From Termitomyces sp. T153 (taxonomy: Eukaryota > Basidiomycota > Agaricomycetes > Agaricales > Lyophyllaceae), in contig JACKQL020000114.1 of assembly GCA_018296165.2 (NCBI GenBank), positions 62,001 through 126,000 on the forward strand: a stretch of DNA of 64,000 bases, in the 5' to 3' direction. The translations under genes and the position numbers were made by a program. Shown in pieces: positions 1 through 10,976 of the stretch; position 1 is the stretch's first letter; the number at the start of each line of letters is the position of its first letter. Under the pieces are notes generated by a model. It made no database searches, had not been told where the DNA came from, and saw only the letters and a list, made by a program, of their open reading frames with translations.

Positions 1-358
1 CCGATTTAGCAATGCTAGCGACTATGGCTAGCAACCAGTTTACATTCATCCCTTGATTTTTAGTCTTTCTGTTACCACCTTTCCCCATCTCTACCCTATT
101 CCCTCACTCTCCACTACCTCCATTAGGAGGGCACTTTGTCTTAGTGATGTTACTTGTCTTTACCCTTTTTCTTTCCTTATCATCACTAGCGACTTCCCTC
201 AACTTCACTTCACAACACAACTTTCACTCTAGTTCTCTGGGATGGTTACTGACTCGCCCTCAACTATTAACTTCCTACTGCCAGCTACCCTATCTAGTGA
301 CTAGTGTTAGGTCCTCTTTTTAGGTTTCCTGCACGGCACTAGGCGGCATAGGAGCACA
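1..358. other. No gene recognised
   Basis: I see no coding signal, RNA or repeat that I can name here. The stretch is moderately CpG-poor and pyrimidine-rich, and ends where homology to the gypsy LTR family of this window begins at about 359. Confidence 0.4.
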
Positions 359-617
359 TCAGAGGAATCCGAAAAGAACAAGTTTAAGGATCCCTGCTGC
401 TCAGTGCAGCGCATCAGTGGGTGGCAGAGGCATGGGAACTACTGTACAGGTGACTGGAGTTACTCCTAACCCTAGGGCAATGGTTGCTGAGGTAATACAG
501 AGAACTCCAGAGTTCTCTGAAGATCTCTGGGATTCTGGAAAGAGCTCTGAAAACATCAAACAAGCTGCAGAAGTGCTGGAACCAGCCATGGAGGTTGGAA
601 ATGGAAGTCCCCTGACA
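359..617 (-). repeat. Partial gypsy LTR (3' LTR of a deleted element)
   Basis: From about 359 to 617 the sequence aligns with the LTR at 57475-57843, sharing the segments around AAGGATCCCTGCTGCTCAGT and CCTAACCCTAGGGCAATG. It ends in CCCCTGACA at 617. On the minus strand this is the LTR start, TGTCAGGGG. The part of the LTR that should lie left of 359 is missing or too diverged to see, so this copy is truncated. Confidence 0.75.
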
Positions 618-1746
618 GCATCAACACAACAGGGGAGTAGAGGACCACTATTGGGAGGCATCAACATCTACTGGGACTCCTTGGGGCAGGGAGCATAAGG
701 GAGCAACATGGGATGGAAGGGGAACAGTTGCACCTGCTTGTGGGGTGAACTCACTATGAGTGAAAGAAATTGTTGAGGGTTGTGTCTGCCACAGCTCACG
801 TTGCAGTTCCATCAACTGCCACTGCTCACATTCCACCTTGTACCAGGTATTGACATGCTTGTCATCTGGGCACCCCTCTGCCATACCATCAATGCAATCC
901 ATAAAAGAGGAGTGGAGTCCATCACAAAAAGTTGGGCAAAGTTGCAGACCATTTGGATATCCTGCCTGTTTGACTAAGGCACAAAAGGAGTCAATGTACT
1001 CATTAAGTGTCCACTTTCCTTGACCATACTGGGTTTGGTCTCAAAGGGAAAGAGCTGCCATTTTGGCAGGGTCAAGGGGGAAGAACTCTGCTCAGAACTC
1101 CTTCTCAAACTCCATCCAGCCAGAGAAACTCTCAACTCCTTCTGGGCATCAAAAGATATGCAGCACATAGGTTGAAGCTTGGCCAGCCTTCATGTAGGAG
1201 AGAACCCAAGCAATTTTCAAGGCATCAGAGGCAAAGGCTTCACTGCTCAGCTGGATATAGGTGATACAGAACTGGAGGAAATGTTCTCCAGCTCTACAGT
1301 CCCCATCAAATACATCAGGAAGTGCAGAGTGAGGAAGTTTGGAGTGGGGTGCCACAACCTCTGAGCTAGGTGCAGAAGAGAACCTTTCTGCAGCTGCTGG
1401 GGGTCCAGAGAGAGGAGTAGGAGTGAGGAGAAGACATTCCAGAAGGGCTTGGAGAGAAAGGGATACTGCTTTGGTAGTTTGACAGAGTCTAGTGAGTTTG
1501 GCAGTGTGAGAAGTAAGAGAGGCTTGGGTAAGTTGAACCTGTGTCTCTAGAGACAGCAAGCAACTCCAGGCATTGTTCTAGGGGCTTGAAGCATCAGGGA
1601 AAGGTGCTGGAGGGGTTGGCTGGGTCATAGGAGAAATACAAGGGGCACTAAGACACTGGTGGGAGGGAGACCTTTCAAGAGACTAAGTAGAAGCTCAGGT
1701 AATCAAGAAAGGGAGCTCCCAGACCAAATCTGGAGACTTGTTCTGC
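618..1746 (-). pseudogene. Gypsy Gag remnant, pol deleted
   Basis: Read on the minus strand from about 1559 to 690 in several broken frames, this encodes a basidiomycete gypsy Gag. It has a coiled N-terminal part, then a capsid-like segment with DVFDGDCRAGEHFLQFC, then GYPNGLQLC, then WYKVECEQWQLMELQREL near the C-terminus. No protease, reverse transcriptase or integrase follows: the sequence passes from the end of Gag straight to the LTR at 617, so about 3.5 kb of pol is deleted. The same Gag motifs occur in the nested element at 53.3-57.8 kb, making the two members of one family. It cannot move by itself. Confidence 0.75.
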
Positions 1747-2099
1747 TGTTAGAGTGACCTCTGGAGGCTGTGGCTCAATCACACAACTGGCAGAGAGAGG
1801 TCCAAAGTCTATTTAGCACAGTATAATGCCTACAAGTAGGACTACATGCTTAGCAGAGGGAGATCCAAAGAAAATAAGTCTGAGGATCTCCAATGCCAGG
1901 GTTCAGAAAATCTACTCCAGTCATGTGACCTTTCACCAAACATGTGCATACCTTGCCATGTGAGTTCTGCACAGAACACACATGGCAACTGATCATGTGA
2001 CTGACCAAACATGTGCATATCTTGCCATGTGGATTTTGCACAGAATGTACATGGCAACTGATCATGTGACCAAACACATGCATCAGCAGTTCCCTGACA
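1747..2099 (-). repeat. Gypsy LTR (5' LTR on minus strand) with internal 69-bp tandem repeat
   Basis: The LTR runs from TGTTAGAGTGACCTC at 1747 to TTCCCTGACA ending at 2099, giving TG...CA ends on either strand. Its first part matches the solo LTR at 17931. Inside are two direct copies of a 69-bp unit (1935-2003 and 2004-2072), each starting ACCAAACATGTGCATA and ending near GATCATGTGAC. Such tandem units in LTRs are often U3 enhancer repeats; that role is inferred. Confidence 0.75.
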
Positions 2100-4969
2100 A
2101 AGACATCACAGAGGAAGATTGACTGTCATCAAAGAGAACCAGAGCATTGACATTTCTGAAAACAATACTAAAGAGCAACTTGGAGATGGAACAAGAAAAA
2201 AAGGAGAACAATCAGAAGATTCTTCAATTCCATTGAGAAAGATCTATCTCCTCTAAATCTATTGATAACCTTACTAATAGGTTCATTCAATCCATCCAGC
2301 AAAGCCTTCTCAGACTTAGCAATGATGGATCATCAAGTTTTTCTAGCTCAGACAACAAATTTAGATTGTCCAACTTTTTTTTAGAGAGAACAGCAAATCC
2401 AATCTAAAGAAGCATAGATTCAATGAATGGAAGATGCTTTAGTATGATTTGGAAAAGCCTACAAAATGGGGGTCCAATGTACACCAGCAATTGAAAACTC
2501 CTGTGCATTATATCCCAGTGAAAACTAGATCTGGGGAAATCTGGAGGTAGGTGTTTTTTTCTGCCAAGATCTGGGCAGATCAGCTTTGAACTGAACATCC
2601 AGATTTGAACAAGACTTTCTCTCTGTCTCAAAAGTTCAGAAGCCTGGGGGATGTGACAATAATGTTGCTTTCTGATTATTCTCATGTAGTGCTCATACTG
2701 ATTTTATCACAGGTTTGATTTGTCATGGTTACATCTGACTTTTTTTTCACTACCACCCACTGCTGCCACCACCATCATGATAGTCCTCCTTAAATCCCTT
2801 ATACTCTTTCTTGGCAAAAATACCTTTCTCCAAATGCCCTTCATACTCATTGGTAAGTTCATTGAGCCTAGTCTATCTATGTAATCTATTCCACTCATCT
2901 ACTTATCAGTCTTTGCAGAGGCTTTGAGAGCACCCACAGAAGGAAAAGTATGTCTCTAGCTCTACTCATATCTGTCTTTGTGTTGACTTTCTCTATGCTT
3001 CTTTCCATGAAATGATGCTCTTAGTTAGAGTTGGATTCAAGGCACATGTATCTGGCTTTTACTTTTAGAGTGCATACATCAGCTTGAACATTATTGGTAT
3101 GTATTTGTGCTATTTTAATTTGATATCTCACTGTTATATTTCATTTACAAATGGTCCTATTTGACATTGGACTCCTGTTATTATAATGTCACAGTGTGCT
3201 CAGACCAAAAAAATGTCATTGATTCCTCTGCCACAAGTTCTCATGCTGGGTTTTCCAAGCTCAAACTCAATGCTCATAATTGCCAAAGCATACAACTTCA
3301 AACCACTTTGAGCCAAAGATGCAGTGACAATGACTTGGTATGTCAATGTACATGTCACATTCTACAAATTACCTTACTTGTGTCACAACTGTAGGAACTT
3401 CTCCATTGATATCAATACATTGAAGGAACAAGCAAAGACCAGAAACCCTGCCAACTCAAGTTCAAATCAACACCACTGTCAAACAAAGATCAATTCAACT
3501 TTCAAGTATGCATGATGCTTTGTTTATTCTTTGACAATTCTTTGACAGCTTTTTGTCCATTGGCTACTTCTGTGTTGCAATCGGTATATATTGATATTAC
3601 TTTTTTCATTAGATGTGTATGTACCATGAGCAATAGATCATTTGTACAATTTGGAACAACAAGGTTGAGACAGGATAGGACATGAACATGAAGATCTCAA
3701 GAAGTTCAGAAAGATGATTACACACTTTCTTGCAGTCCCTCAATCCATGGCTGATCAAAAACTTTTCACAACACATGTTATTGAACCTCTTATTGACTCC
3801 AAAGGCCCACATTCTGGCACCATACAAGTTCTAAAACAAATAATGGAAGCAATCATGATTCACCATCAGTATTCCATTTTCTGAGTGTTGACATTTGTTT
3901 GCTCAATCGATAAAGGATTGAAGACATAGAGAAAGAAGTATTGCTTCCTCCTTTACAACAAGAAGCTGTCCTACTCAACCTTGATCCTTATGCCATAAAA
4001 TCCTATAATGTAATGCAAGCAGCACTTGCCATCAATGCAGTGGATTCTCAATGCATTGGCTAGATTTGTTTTTTTCCTGTATGAAAGCACATCCAGGACC
4101 ATAAGAATACCCTGTCAAGCTGCCACAGAATACTTCAGATGGCTTCAGAAATATTTCTGGATTCCATTTCAATTTTCCAGGTATATCTAGTCCAGTGGAC
4201 AGATTTCAATGTACCCAGACACCCTCACATTCATTTCTCATTAGGATTCAATCCAAAAGTAACAACAAAAGTAAAAAAAAGTTTCCATTCTTGGATCAAC
4301 AGAATCAGATAGTAATGTTAAAGGTAATCAAACTATATGTAAGCAGCACTGCTACTGGAACTATATCTGCAAGGCCTGTAAAGGACACACTTTAAGTATG
4401 AATGCTTAGAGGTCAGCAAGAATTGAGGCCATTAGAGATGACAAACACAAGTATTTTAGATTCAATAGAATGGTCCAAAACAGTGAATTATTTACATCAA
4501 TCACCTGACTCAGAGCTTGACAACCAATGTACCATTGACACCTTGACTGCTCAGTTCACTCAGTCTCAACCAGAAAACTCTATACTATCATCAGTTGGTG
4601 TTTCAAAACTTTGATTAGATCATAGATAGAAAAACATCAACAATATTTTCATCAATTGGACTTTAGGAGTTAGTGCAATAACTTCTGTATAAGACACCAC
4701 CACACTAAGTTAGAGTATGATGGATGTGTTGTTGCATTGGAACAATGCTAGTTGAGGGTGACCCAAAAGTTGAGCATTTCAAAACTTTTGTCACAGATCA
4801 TAATGCTGACTCATATGGCCAAATTCATCTCCACTCCAGCAATGTCACTTGAATATACAATGTCTAGATGGCTCATGACAGTACTGGACTCAACAAAATG
4901 CTACTGAGAAGTAATCAGGAAGTATGTAGATTAAGTATAATTGCATACCAAGCATTGTACAAATTAAGA
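2100..4969. other. CpG-depleted stretch, no recognisable gene
   Basis: Only short broken ORFs on both strands, none of which I can match to a family. CpG is nearly absent while TG and CA are abundant, as in the neighbouring transposons, so this is probably old transposon-derived DNA. No terminal repeats were identified. Confidence 0.4.
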
Positions 4970-4971
4970 TA

Positions 4972-5182
4972 CAGTGGCTCAAAAAAAACTGTCCCAATGT
5001 TTTATACTTCTTGAAAGATGACATTGGCATGAAGGATTGGAAGTATTTAAAATTCTGGTGAAATCATGTAAAATACTATGGTACCATGGCTACAAATTGC
5101 ATTTTAGTTTATATAATTTAAATCAAAGCAGATGAAGTAATGGCCATTTTAAAATATTTACTCATTGGGACAGTTTTTTGAG
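4972..5182 (+). repeat. Left terminal inverted repeat of the mariner element
   Basis: About 211 bp, roughly 90% identical to the reverse complement of 6352-6560. It starts GGCTCAAAAAAAACTGTCCC and closes with an inverted version of the same motif, CATTGGGACAGTTTTTTGAG. Each terminal repeat is therefore itself bounded by two inverted about 20-bp motifs, the likely transposase-binding sites. Confidence 0.9.
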
Positions 5183-5302
5183 CATCTTCAACTTTGCAGG
5201 TTTATCCCTATTTTAGTCAGAAATGAAGAGTAAGTTGTATGTGGGAATATCAACAGAGTCATGTGACCATGTTTAGTTATCTTTGGAAGTGGTTCAAGTT
5301 GG

Positions 5303-6294
5303 TTGAACCACATCTTGACCTTCAACCACCATCATGAAAGCTACTTTTCCTGCACAATGCTCTACTGTTGCTTCTCTCCTTGTTTATGGTATTCTCTGTG
5401 TCAGCTTGAAGCTAAAACTGGTCTAGGGAAGTCTACTATTGGGAGGATTGGTAGAGAGTTGGAGGTGGACAAGGAAAACCATCCTGAAGGCACTCCATGT
5501 GATAAACAGGCTATTGTTCAACAAATCTCAACTGGTAGACTTGATACAGCTGTTCAGGCCACCAGTTTTATCAACAACATCATTTCCAACCCTGTCTCTC
5601 CTCAGACTGTCAGGAATGTGCTGAAGGAGAAGGAGTATTGGTCTGCTACAAAGAGGAAAGTTGCTATGCTCAAAGCTAGACATTGGCAAATACAACTTAA
5701 ATGCACTCAAGGGCATTAGAACTGGACTATGGAGGACTGGAAAAGAGTGTTGTGGACAGATAAGACAAAGATTAACAGGATTGGATCAGATGGAAAGCAG
5801 TATGTGTGGAAGCTATGAGAAAAAGGCATTTCAGACTGAACCACTACACCTACTTTGAAACATGCAGAAAATAATCTCATGGTATGGGGCTGTATGGTTA
5901 AAATGGAGTAGAAAAGCTGGTAGAGGTGGTAGGATCATGAATGCAGAGCAATACTATGAAATTTTGGATGATGGAGCAAAGGAGAGTTTTGAAAAGTTGG
6001 AGATGGAGGAGGGTTGCCTGCTACTTTCAACAGGACAACAACCCCAAACACAACTCTTAGAGGGCTAACAAGTGGTTTGAAGACAACAACTTTGATGTCC
6101 TCTGGTGGCCAGCCCAATTCTCTAATCTTAACCCTAATGAACACCTCTGGGAGTGCTTTAGGAAGCAGCTTAGGCAGTATGAAACACTTCCTCATGGTGT
6201 GCATGAATTGTGGGAAAGGGTTGCAAAGGAGTGGGATGGAATACTAGCAGAGGTATGCCAAAGACTGATAGAAAGCATGCCTAGAAGGATTTAA
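5303..6294 (+). pseudogene. Tc1/mariner transposase, broken
   Basis: The first part (5303-5719) contains a Tc1-type helix-turn-helix region with KTGLGKSTIGRI and QTVRNVLKEKEYWSATKR. After a frameshift near 5710 the DDE domain follows in pieces: TMEDWKRVLWTDKTKINRIG supplies the first Asp, FQQDNNPKHNS the second, and FSNLNPNEHLWECF the final Glu. The spacing is that of a DD34E enzyme. In-frame stops interrupt the catalytic domain several times. The stop codon is at 6292-6294, 57 bases before the right inverted repeat. The true start is not certain; the residues before LEAKTG may be non-coding. Confidence 0.85.
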
Positions 6295-6351
6295 GCAGTT
6301 ATCAAGGCAAATGGAAGACATACAAAGTACTAAATACCAAAATTAAAGACA

Positions 6352-6560
6352 GTCAAAAAACTGTCCCAATGAGTCAGTATTTCAAAATTACCATTACTCC
6401 ATCAGTTTTGATTTGAATCACATAAACTAAGATGCAATTTGTAGCAATGATGCCATAGTATTTTACATGATTTAACCAGAATTTTGAACACTTCCAATCC
6501 TTCATGCCAATGTCATCTTTCAAAAAGTATAAAACACTGGAACAGTTTTTTGAGCCACTG
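6352..6560 (-). repeat. Right terminal inverted repeat of the mariner element
   Basis: Reverse complement of the left repeat, with the inner motif GTCAAAAAACTGTCCCAATG at its left edge and the outer GGAACAGTTTTTTGAGCC at its right edge, next to the TA duplication. Confidence 0.9.
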
Positions 6561-6562
6561 TA

Positions 6563-7850
6563 TATGAGTAGGTGCAAGTGGAACTAGGTCTCTTAGAGAG
6601 TAATCAGAATAGATTTGTGCTTTTGCAGAATGCTGTCTAACATCTGCAGGATGGTCTTCTGTCATACTCAAGTTGACTTTCCAGATTTCTTCCAAGATTT
6701 CATCCATGATGTACCTTGCCATTCCTTGTTCTAGTGCCTCTAAATCATTCATCCCTGCTGAATTGTCCATTCCCATCATCACCATCACCCTCTTTTAACC
6801 CCTGCTCCTCCCCTTGATCTACTGATCCTCCATGGCCTAATCTGTTGGTGTATATCTTGATGTCTGCTTTGTTTTCTAGGTGAGTATCCAGAGTTCTGAA
6901 AGAGTTTCATCTGACAAGAATATCTAGACAGTACAAGGCAACTAGAATTTGAGCTCCACCATACCACTCCATATGTATGTAAATAGCCATATTAGCAGAA
7001 TATATACAAACTAAGCTAAGGCAGGCTAAACAAGCCCCCCAAAGAGAGCCCAGTATTCCTGCTACTTCTAGTGTTGCATGAGCTCAGCATTGGTCAGTTT
7101 CTGCAAGTGATCATTCAAACCTGAGTGCAATCTGTTAATAATTTTCATATCAAGAATTGTAAATGAATTGAGTTGTAATGTTGTGAAGAGTAAGCCTTCA
7201 TAACTGGGCAATAAATATGTATTCTAGTAATGTATACAATCTGCTGAATGTCACAACTGACTTTTATTGTCAGTAGAGCTCCATAGTGCTTGTAGATAGT
7301 ATCTATGGCAGTACACTAGACAGCTATGTATAACTACAGGGTACAAATAAGTATGTACATGGAGCTACTTATTGAAAGAGATATCTATCTGGTCCCATAT
7401 AAAGTGATACTTGTCTATGGACCTACAACCCCTACTCAAGATATGTAATCTCAAGATATGTAATTTACAGGTAAGTCAATTTTTCCTGATGGATCTGCTG
7501 AGTTTTGGGAGCATGGGTGGATGATATATGTATCAGACAGATGTCTTGCTAGTTCTGGAATGAGATATTGACTACCTTCAAAAGCTTGACTCAGAATTTG
7601 AGTTGAATGAATTTCCATTAAAAAAATCATTGGTACCAGCAAGATTGCATGTGGTCACCACTATCATCTACATACTGCATTGCACTAACTTCTCAGTCTG
7701 AGGTACTGCTGATTAAATATCCTCACCTGCTGGTAGGTTTAGATTTGCCCTCAAAGATTAGATGGATTACTCTATTCAGAACTTCAACTTATGAGCAAAC
7801 ATGCCAGCCATCAGACAGATTCAAACTGAAGATTCAGGCCTCAAGCCAAA
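6563..7850. other. CpG-depleted stretch, no recognisable gene
   Basis: No family recognised; only short ORFs. CpG dinucleotides reappear abruptly at about 7850-7980 (for example GTCACGCGCCCC at 7974), which marks the left edge of the first genic island. Confidence 0.4.
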
Positions 7851-9071
7851 TGAAAACGGGCAGAAGACTTTCATTATCGTGTTAGTACGAACAAGTGTAA
7901 GTTATCCAAAGGGAGGATGAGGATTACCTATGGCAAAAATGGCTGATTATATCATTTTGTAGGTCACACTTGTCACGCGCCCCAAGTCCTATGCCGAGAT
8001 CCAAGATTTGCTTCACTCAGCGCAGTTGTAGGCCTCGAGACCCAGAAATTTTGCCTATCTTTCCACTTATTCAGCACAGCAGATTTCTCCTCACATCGCC
8101 CTTCACAAGTCACTGCCGAAATTAAAGTTTCGGCACAATGATCACACAGAGGTTGCCGAAATGATTGGATTGTGGTAAAGTGCAGTAAAGAAGATAAGAG
8201 ATAATTACGGCGTGAGCGAATGAAAACATAGGATCAAGTGATGCACACACACAATATGTTTTCAACAAACTTCACGACGGTCGGCGTGCCTCAGAAGTAT
8301 TCTATTGGGCATGACCCGGAACCGTGGACGGCAGTTGCCTCTTATGTACAAGAAGTAGCATGAAACAGGACTCCGGCTTATAATCATATAGCATGCACTG
8401 TCGGGCCTCGGAAACGCTGTTCCATTTTGTCTGCTTAGAGCGATTTGATCGACCAGTGGCTACAATCTCGTGATCTCGAACTTGCTCGAGCGCTCAGGCT
8501 GACCTTGGGTATGCCAATGAAACGTCAATGAGTTTATCTAGCTCGCTGCTCGGCAGAATGGAGGGACAAAGATGTACCAAAGATGACATTGAGTGACGTT
8601 TTGAGCTACTGTAACTACTATATATCTATCTAGTTCACGAGACCATGCGGCGCTGATTCCTTTTTGCGCAACAGGATTATTTTTGGAATTATAATTCGAC
8701 TATAACTCCGGCTATTGAAGAACTGTTCACGGTCATTGACCACTGTTCTTCGCATGAAATATGCGACAAATGATCTCTGACTTTGTTCTGCTTCCGTGGC
8801 TGTTCCACGGCATGCGCTTCTCTGCTATCTAGCGCTGGTTGATGGCTTCGAGCGATTGTTCAGGCCGATGAGCCAAGTTAATTGTGTAGCAGATTCACGA
8901 TTAATCCTCTTTCGACGTATAAGTCATGAGTCATGCGGCTTAGAACGTATTTCAGGCTGGTGACCGGCGAATCAAATCGCCTGTGTCGACCATCGGAAGC
9001 ATGATCAATCATAGAAAATGTGACATAACTCATGAAGTTATCGCGGAACATCGGCCATTATTGATCTCGAC
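7851..9071. other. CpG-normal intergenic DNA
   Basis: No ORF or RNA that I can support. It contains the upstream region of the small cysteine-rich gene at 9138. Confidence 0.4.
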
Positions 9072-9080
9072 TATAAAATA
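9072..9080 (+). promoter_or_regulatory. TATA box of the small cysteine-rich gene (copy A)
   Basis: TATAAAATACTG lies 66 bases before the ATG. The same 12-base string stands upstream of copy B at 30188, supporting it as a conserved core promoter. Confidence 0.6.
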
Positions 9081-9137
9081 CTGAATGCTTTTACTTATGA
9101 CTCCTCAACTCCCTGCTCCTGACAAGCTCACTCGATA

Positions 9138-9709
9138 ATGTGCCGCAGGCGCCAGTAAGTGATCCCTCGTACTGCGTAGTATTGACTATCCCACCTCGTC
9201 TCTTGTAGCGTTGCTTACAACTACGCGAGATGTGGACATGTCCTACAACAGGTACATGAACCACACGTCTTTCATGATCCTACTAACCATCGACAATCCG
9301 ACAGCCTGAAACTATAGTAATGTGCTGCCTTTGAGAAATACTCTTCCAGCATTGAGACGGGCCTTCAGGTCGTTTGCGACAGCCGCTACTGTAAATTCAG
9401 TCCCAACCACCCACCCAATTGCCAGCCCCCTCAATGCACTCAAACGTGTGCCCAGTAGTATGTCACAAATATACTCATCCTTCGTGACAAACTCTCATCT
9501 TTTTCTCCGCTACTCTTTTTCTTTTGACGATTTTTCGTTCAACATTTCGACGATGATTGTTAGTCGCGGTTGGCCTGAGCAATACTGTACACCACTTTCT
9601 ATGATTTTCCAACATGTAGCTCTGACACGTTCCTTCGTTGCCAGCCCCACGTATTGACGGCTTTTGTCCCAACTGCTCAGCGGGCGCTAGGAACTATGCT
9701 CGGTTCTAG
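9138..9709 (+). CDS. Small cysteine-rich zinc-ribbon-like protein, six exons (copy A)
   Basis: Exons 9138-9154, 9209-9251, 9305-9316, 9369-9457, 9564-9586 and 9645-9709 sum to 249 nt and give 82 aa. All five introns are GT-AG. The protein starts MCRRRHV, then CGH at 14-16, CDSRYCKFSPNHPPNC at 27-42, CTQTCAQYRGWPEQYSP at 47-63, and CPNC at 69-72. The paired Cys/His positions suggest two structural zinc sites; no enzyme motif, signal peptide or membrane segment is present. I recall similar short proteins with this MCRRR/CGH/CKFS.HP/PEQY/CPxC layout from agaricomycetes, without an assigned function. Exon 3 is only 12 nt. The gene model is supported by the parallel model of copy B at 30275, which has five identical exon lengths and intron phases. 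Confidence 0.82.
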
Positions 9710-10976
9710 TTTCAAGTTTTGCCCAAATTTGTAGAGATCATTACAGACCAAACGTGCTTGGAATCATTAGCCTTTTGATCTTCTGCTGTCATAAATTTGA
9801 TTGCTAGTAATACGACATGGCTTGTCTGATTTGATCAATATGTATGATTAGTTCCAGTTGAGTGAGAGCGCTATTTATTGGATTCAATTGCTATCCAGCT
9901 ACTTTGACTATGATCTTGTAAAGAACCTAGAAGCAAGGAGTTCACCACGGATGGGAAGTATACAGCTGAAAACGCCGCATTGTCCGTAATATGATCGGAT
10001 ATTGAAAGATGGTGTCCAGAAAGAGAAGCTGATGCTGATTTGTGAGTTCGAGATATTAGCGACACTCATGGAAAATGGCGGCTATTATACATATGTGTTT
10101 AACATTTTGGTTAGATTTTTGTTCAGATTTCCTCCTGTTGCTGCTTTTACAACCCGTAATGTTAATGAACTATATTACCTACCCTAATTATGATGTCTCA
10201 GCCAAATTTAGGTTGACTGCGGGATCAAGAGGCACAGAGTAAACGTAAAGAAGGAGTTCGCTCGACTCCACAAATTGGTTACGCCACGACGATTCTAAAG
10301 CCGGCTGACTCCCAGAGGACGGTTCGAGTCTCTTCTATCTACCAGAATTGATATTCTGCGCCGTTATGTCCATATTAGTGGTTGAACAAGCGTATACTGT
10401 TGAACATGTCAAGGAAGGGTCCGAAGGAATGGTTGGGGGATGTCTTAATCCTAATTCAGACGAGACTGATCATCTTCTCTGATTGACAGTCAGTCATGTG
10501 TGGCTGGCAGAGTACAATAGAGAAAATGACCAGAGCAATCCGCAGGCCTCGGGTCAGCTACCTCAGCTTAGTGTAGTGGAGGTGACGAGGTGCCGAAAGC
10601 GAGTTGCGACCTCACAAAGTCGAGTTTTGCGACCCTCACGAAGCCACGTGCGGCACAGCCGTGGGACGGCACGGCTGCCGGCCGTAGCAAGCGTATCCCG
10701 CGGCTGCGATATACATAGATATATTACGTGCAAGTTGCAAGCGAAGTTCTGATAGTGATTTCCTATGTTAGAGTCATTCTTACAGAAGCGTAAAAATTTC
10801 ATCCCAGTCCGCAAACGCAAACATGCGCAGAAAAAAGGCTTGAAAATTTGAGGTGTCACATGCCGTCCTATTCGTGCCCTTTGAAGAAGTCGGACTGATG
10901 AACTCGGAGTACCCCAGGCTGCCATTAGACTTCTCCCGCTTGCTAGACCAATTCATTCCCATTCCATTCAATCAGA
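9710..10976. other. Intergenic region before the MFS gene
   Basis: CpG-normal. Short ORFs at 10483-10925 on both strands overlap each other and show no family signature, so I do not call them. A GGTTCGAGTC box near 10320 recalls a tRNA T-loop but no cloverleaf can be built around it. Confidence 0.4.

Larger units (their letters stand above)
4972..6560 (+). mobile_element. Tc1/mariner-type DNA transposon, decayed
   Basis: The 1589-bp element begins CAGTGGCTCAAAAA at 4972 and ends with its inverse, TTTTTTGAGCCACTG, at 6560. It is flanked on both sides by TA (4970-4971 and 6561-6562), the target duplication of the Tc1/mariner superfamily. The inverted repeats are unusually long, about 210 bp. 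The body carries a broken transposase gene on the plus strand. CpG depletion and several stops show that this copy is inactive. Confidence 0.92.

Noticed and set aside
10250..10345. tRNA gene suggested by GGTTCGAGTC and a following TCTATCTACCA
   Set aside because: The T stem has mismatches, no matching 5' acceptor strand or anticodon stem can be drawn, and the A box is poor.
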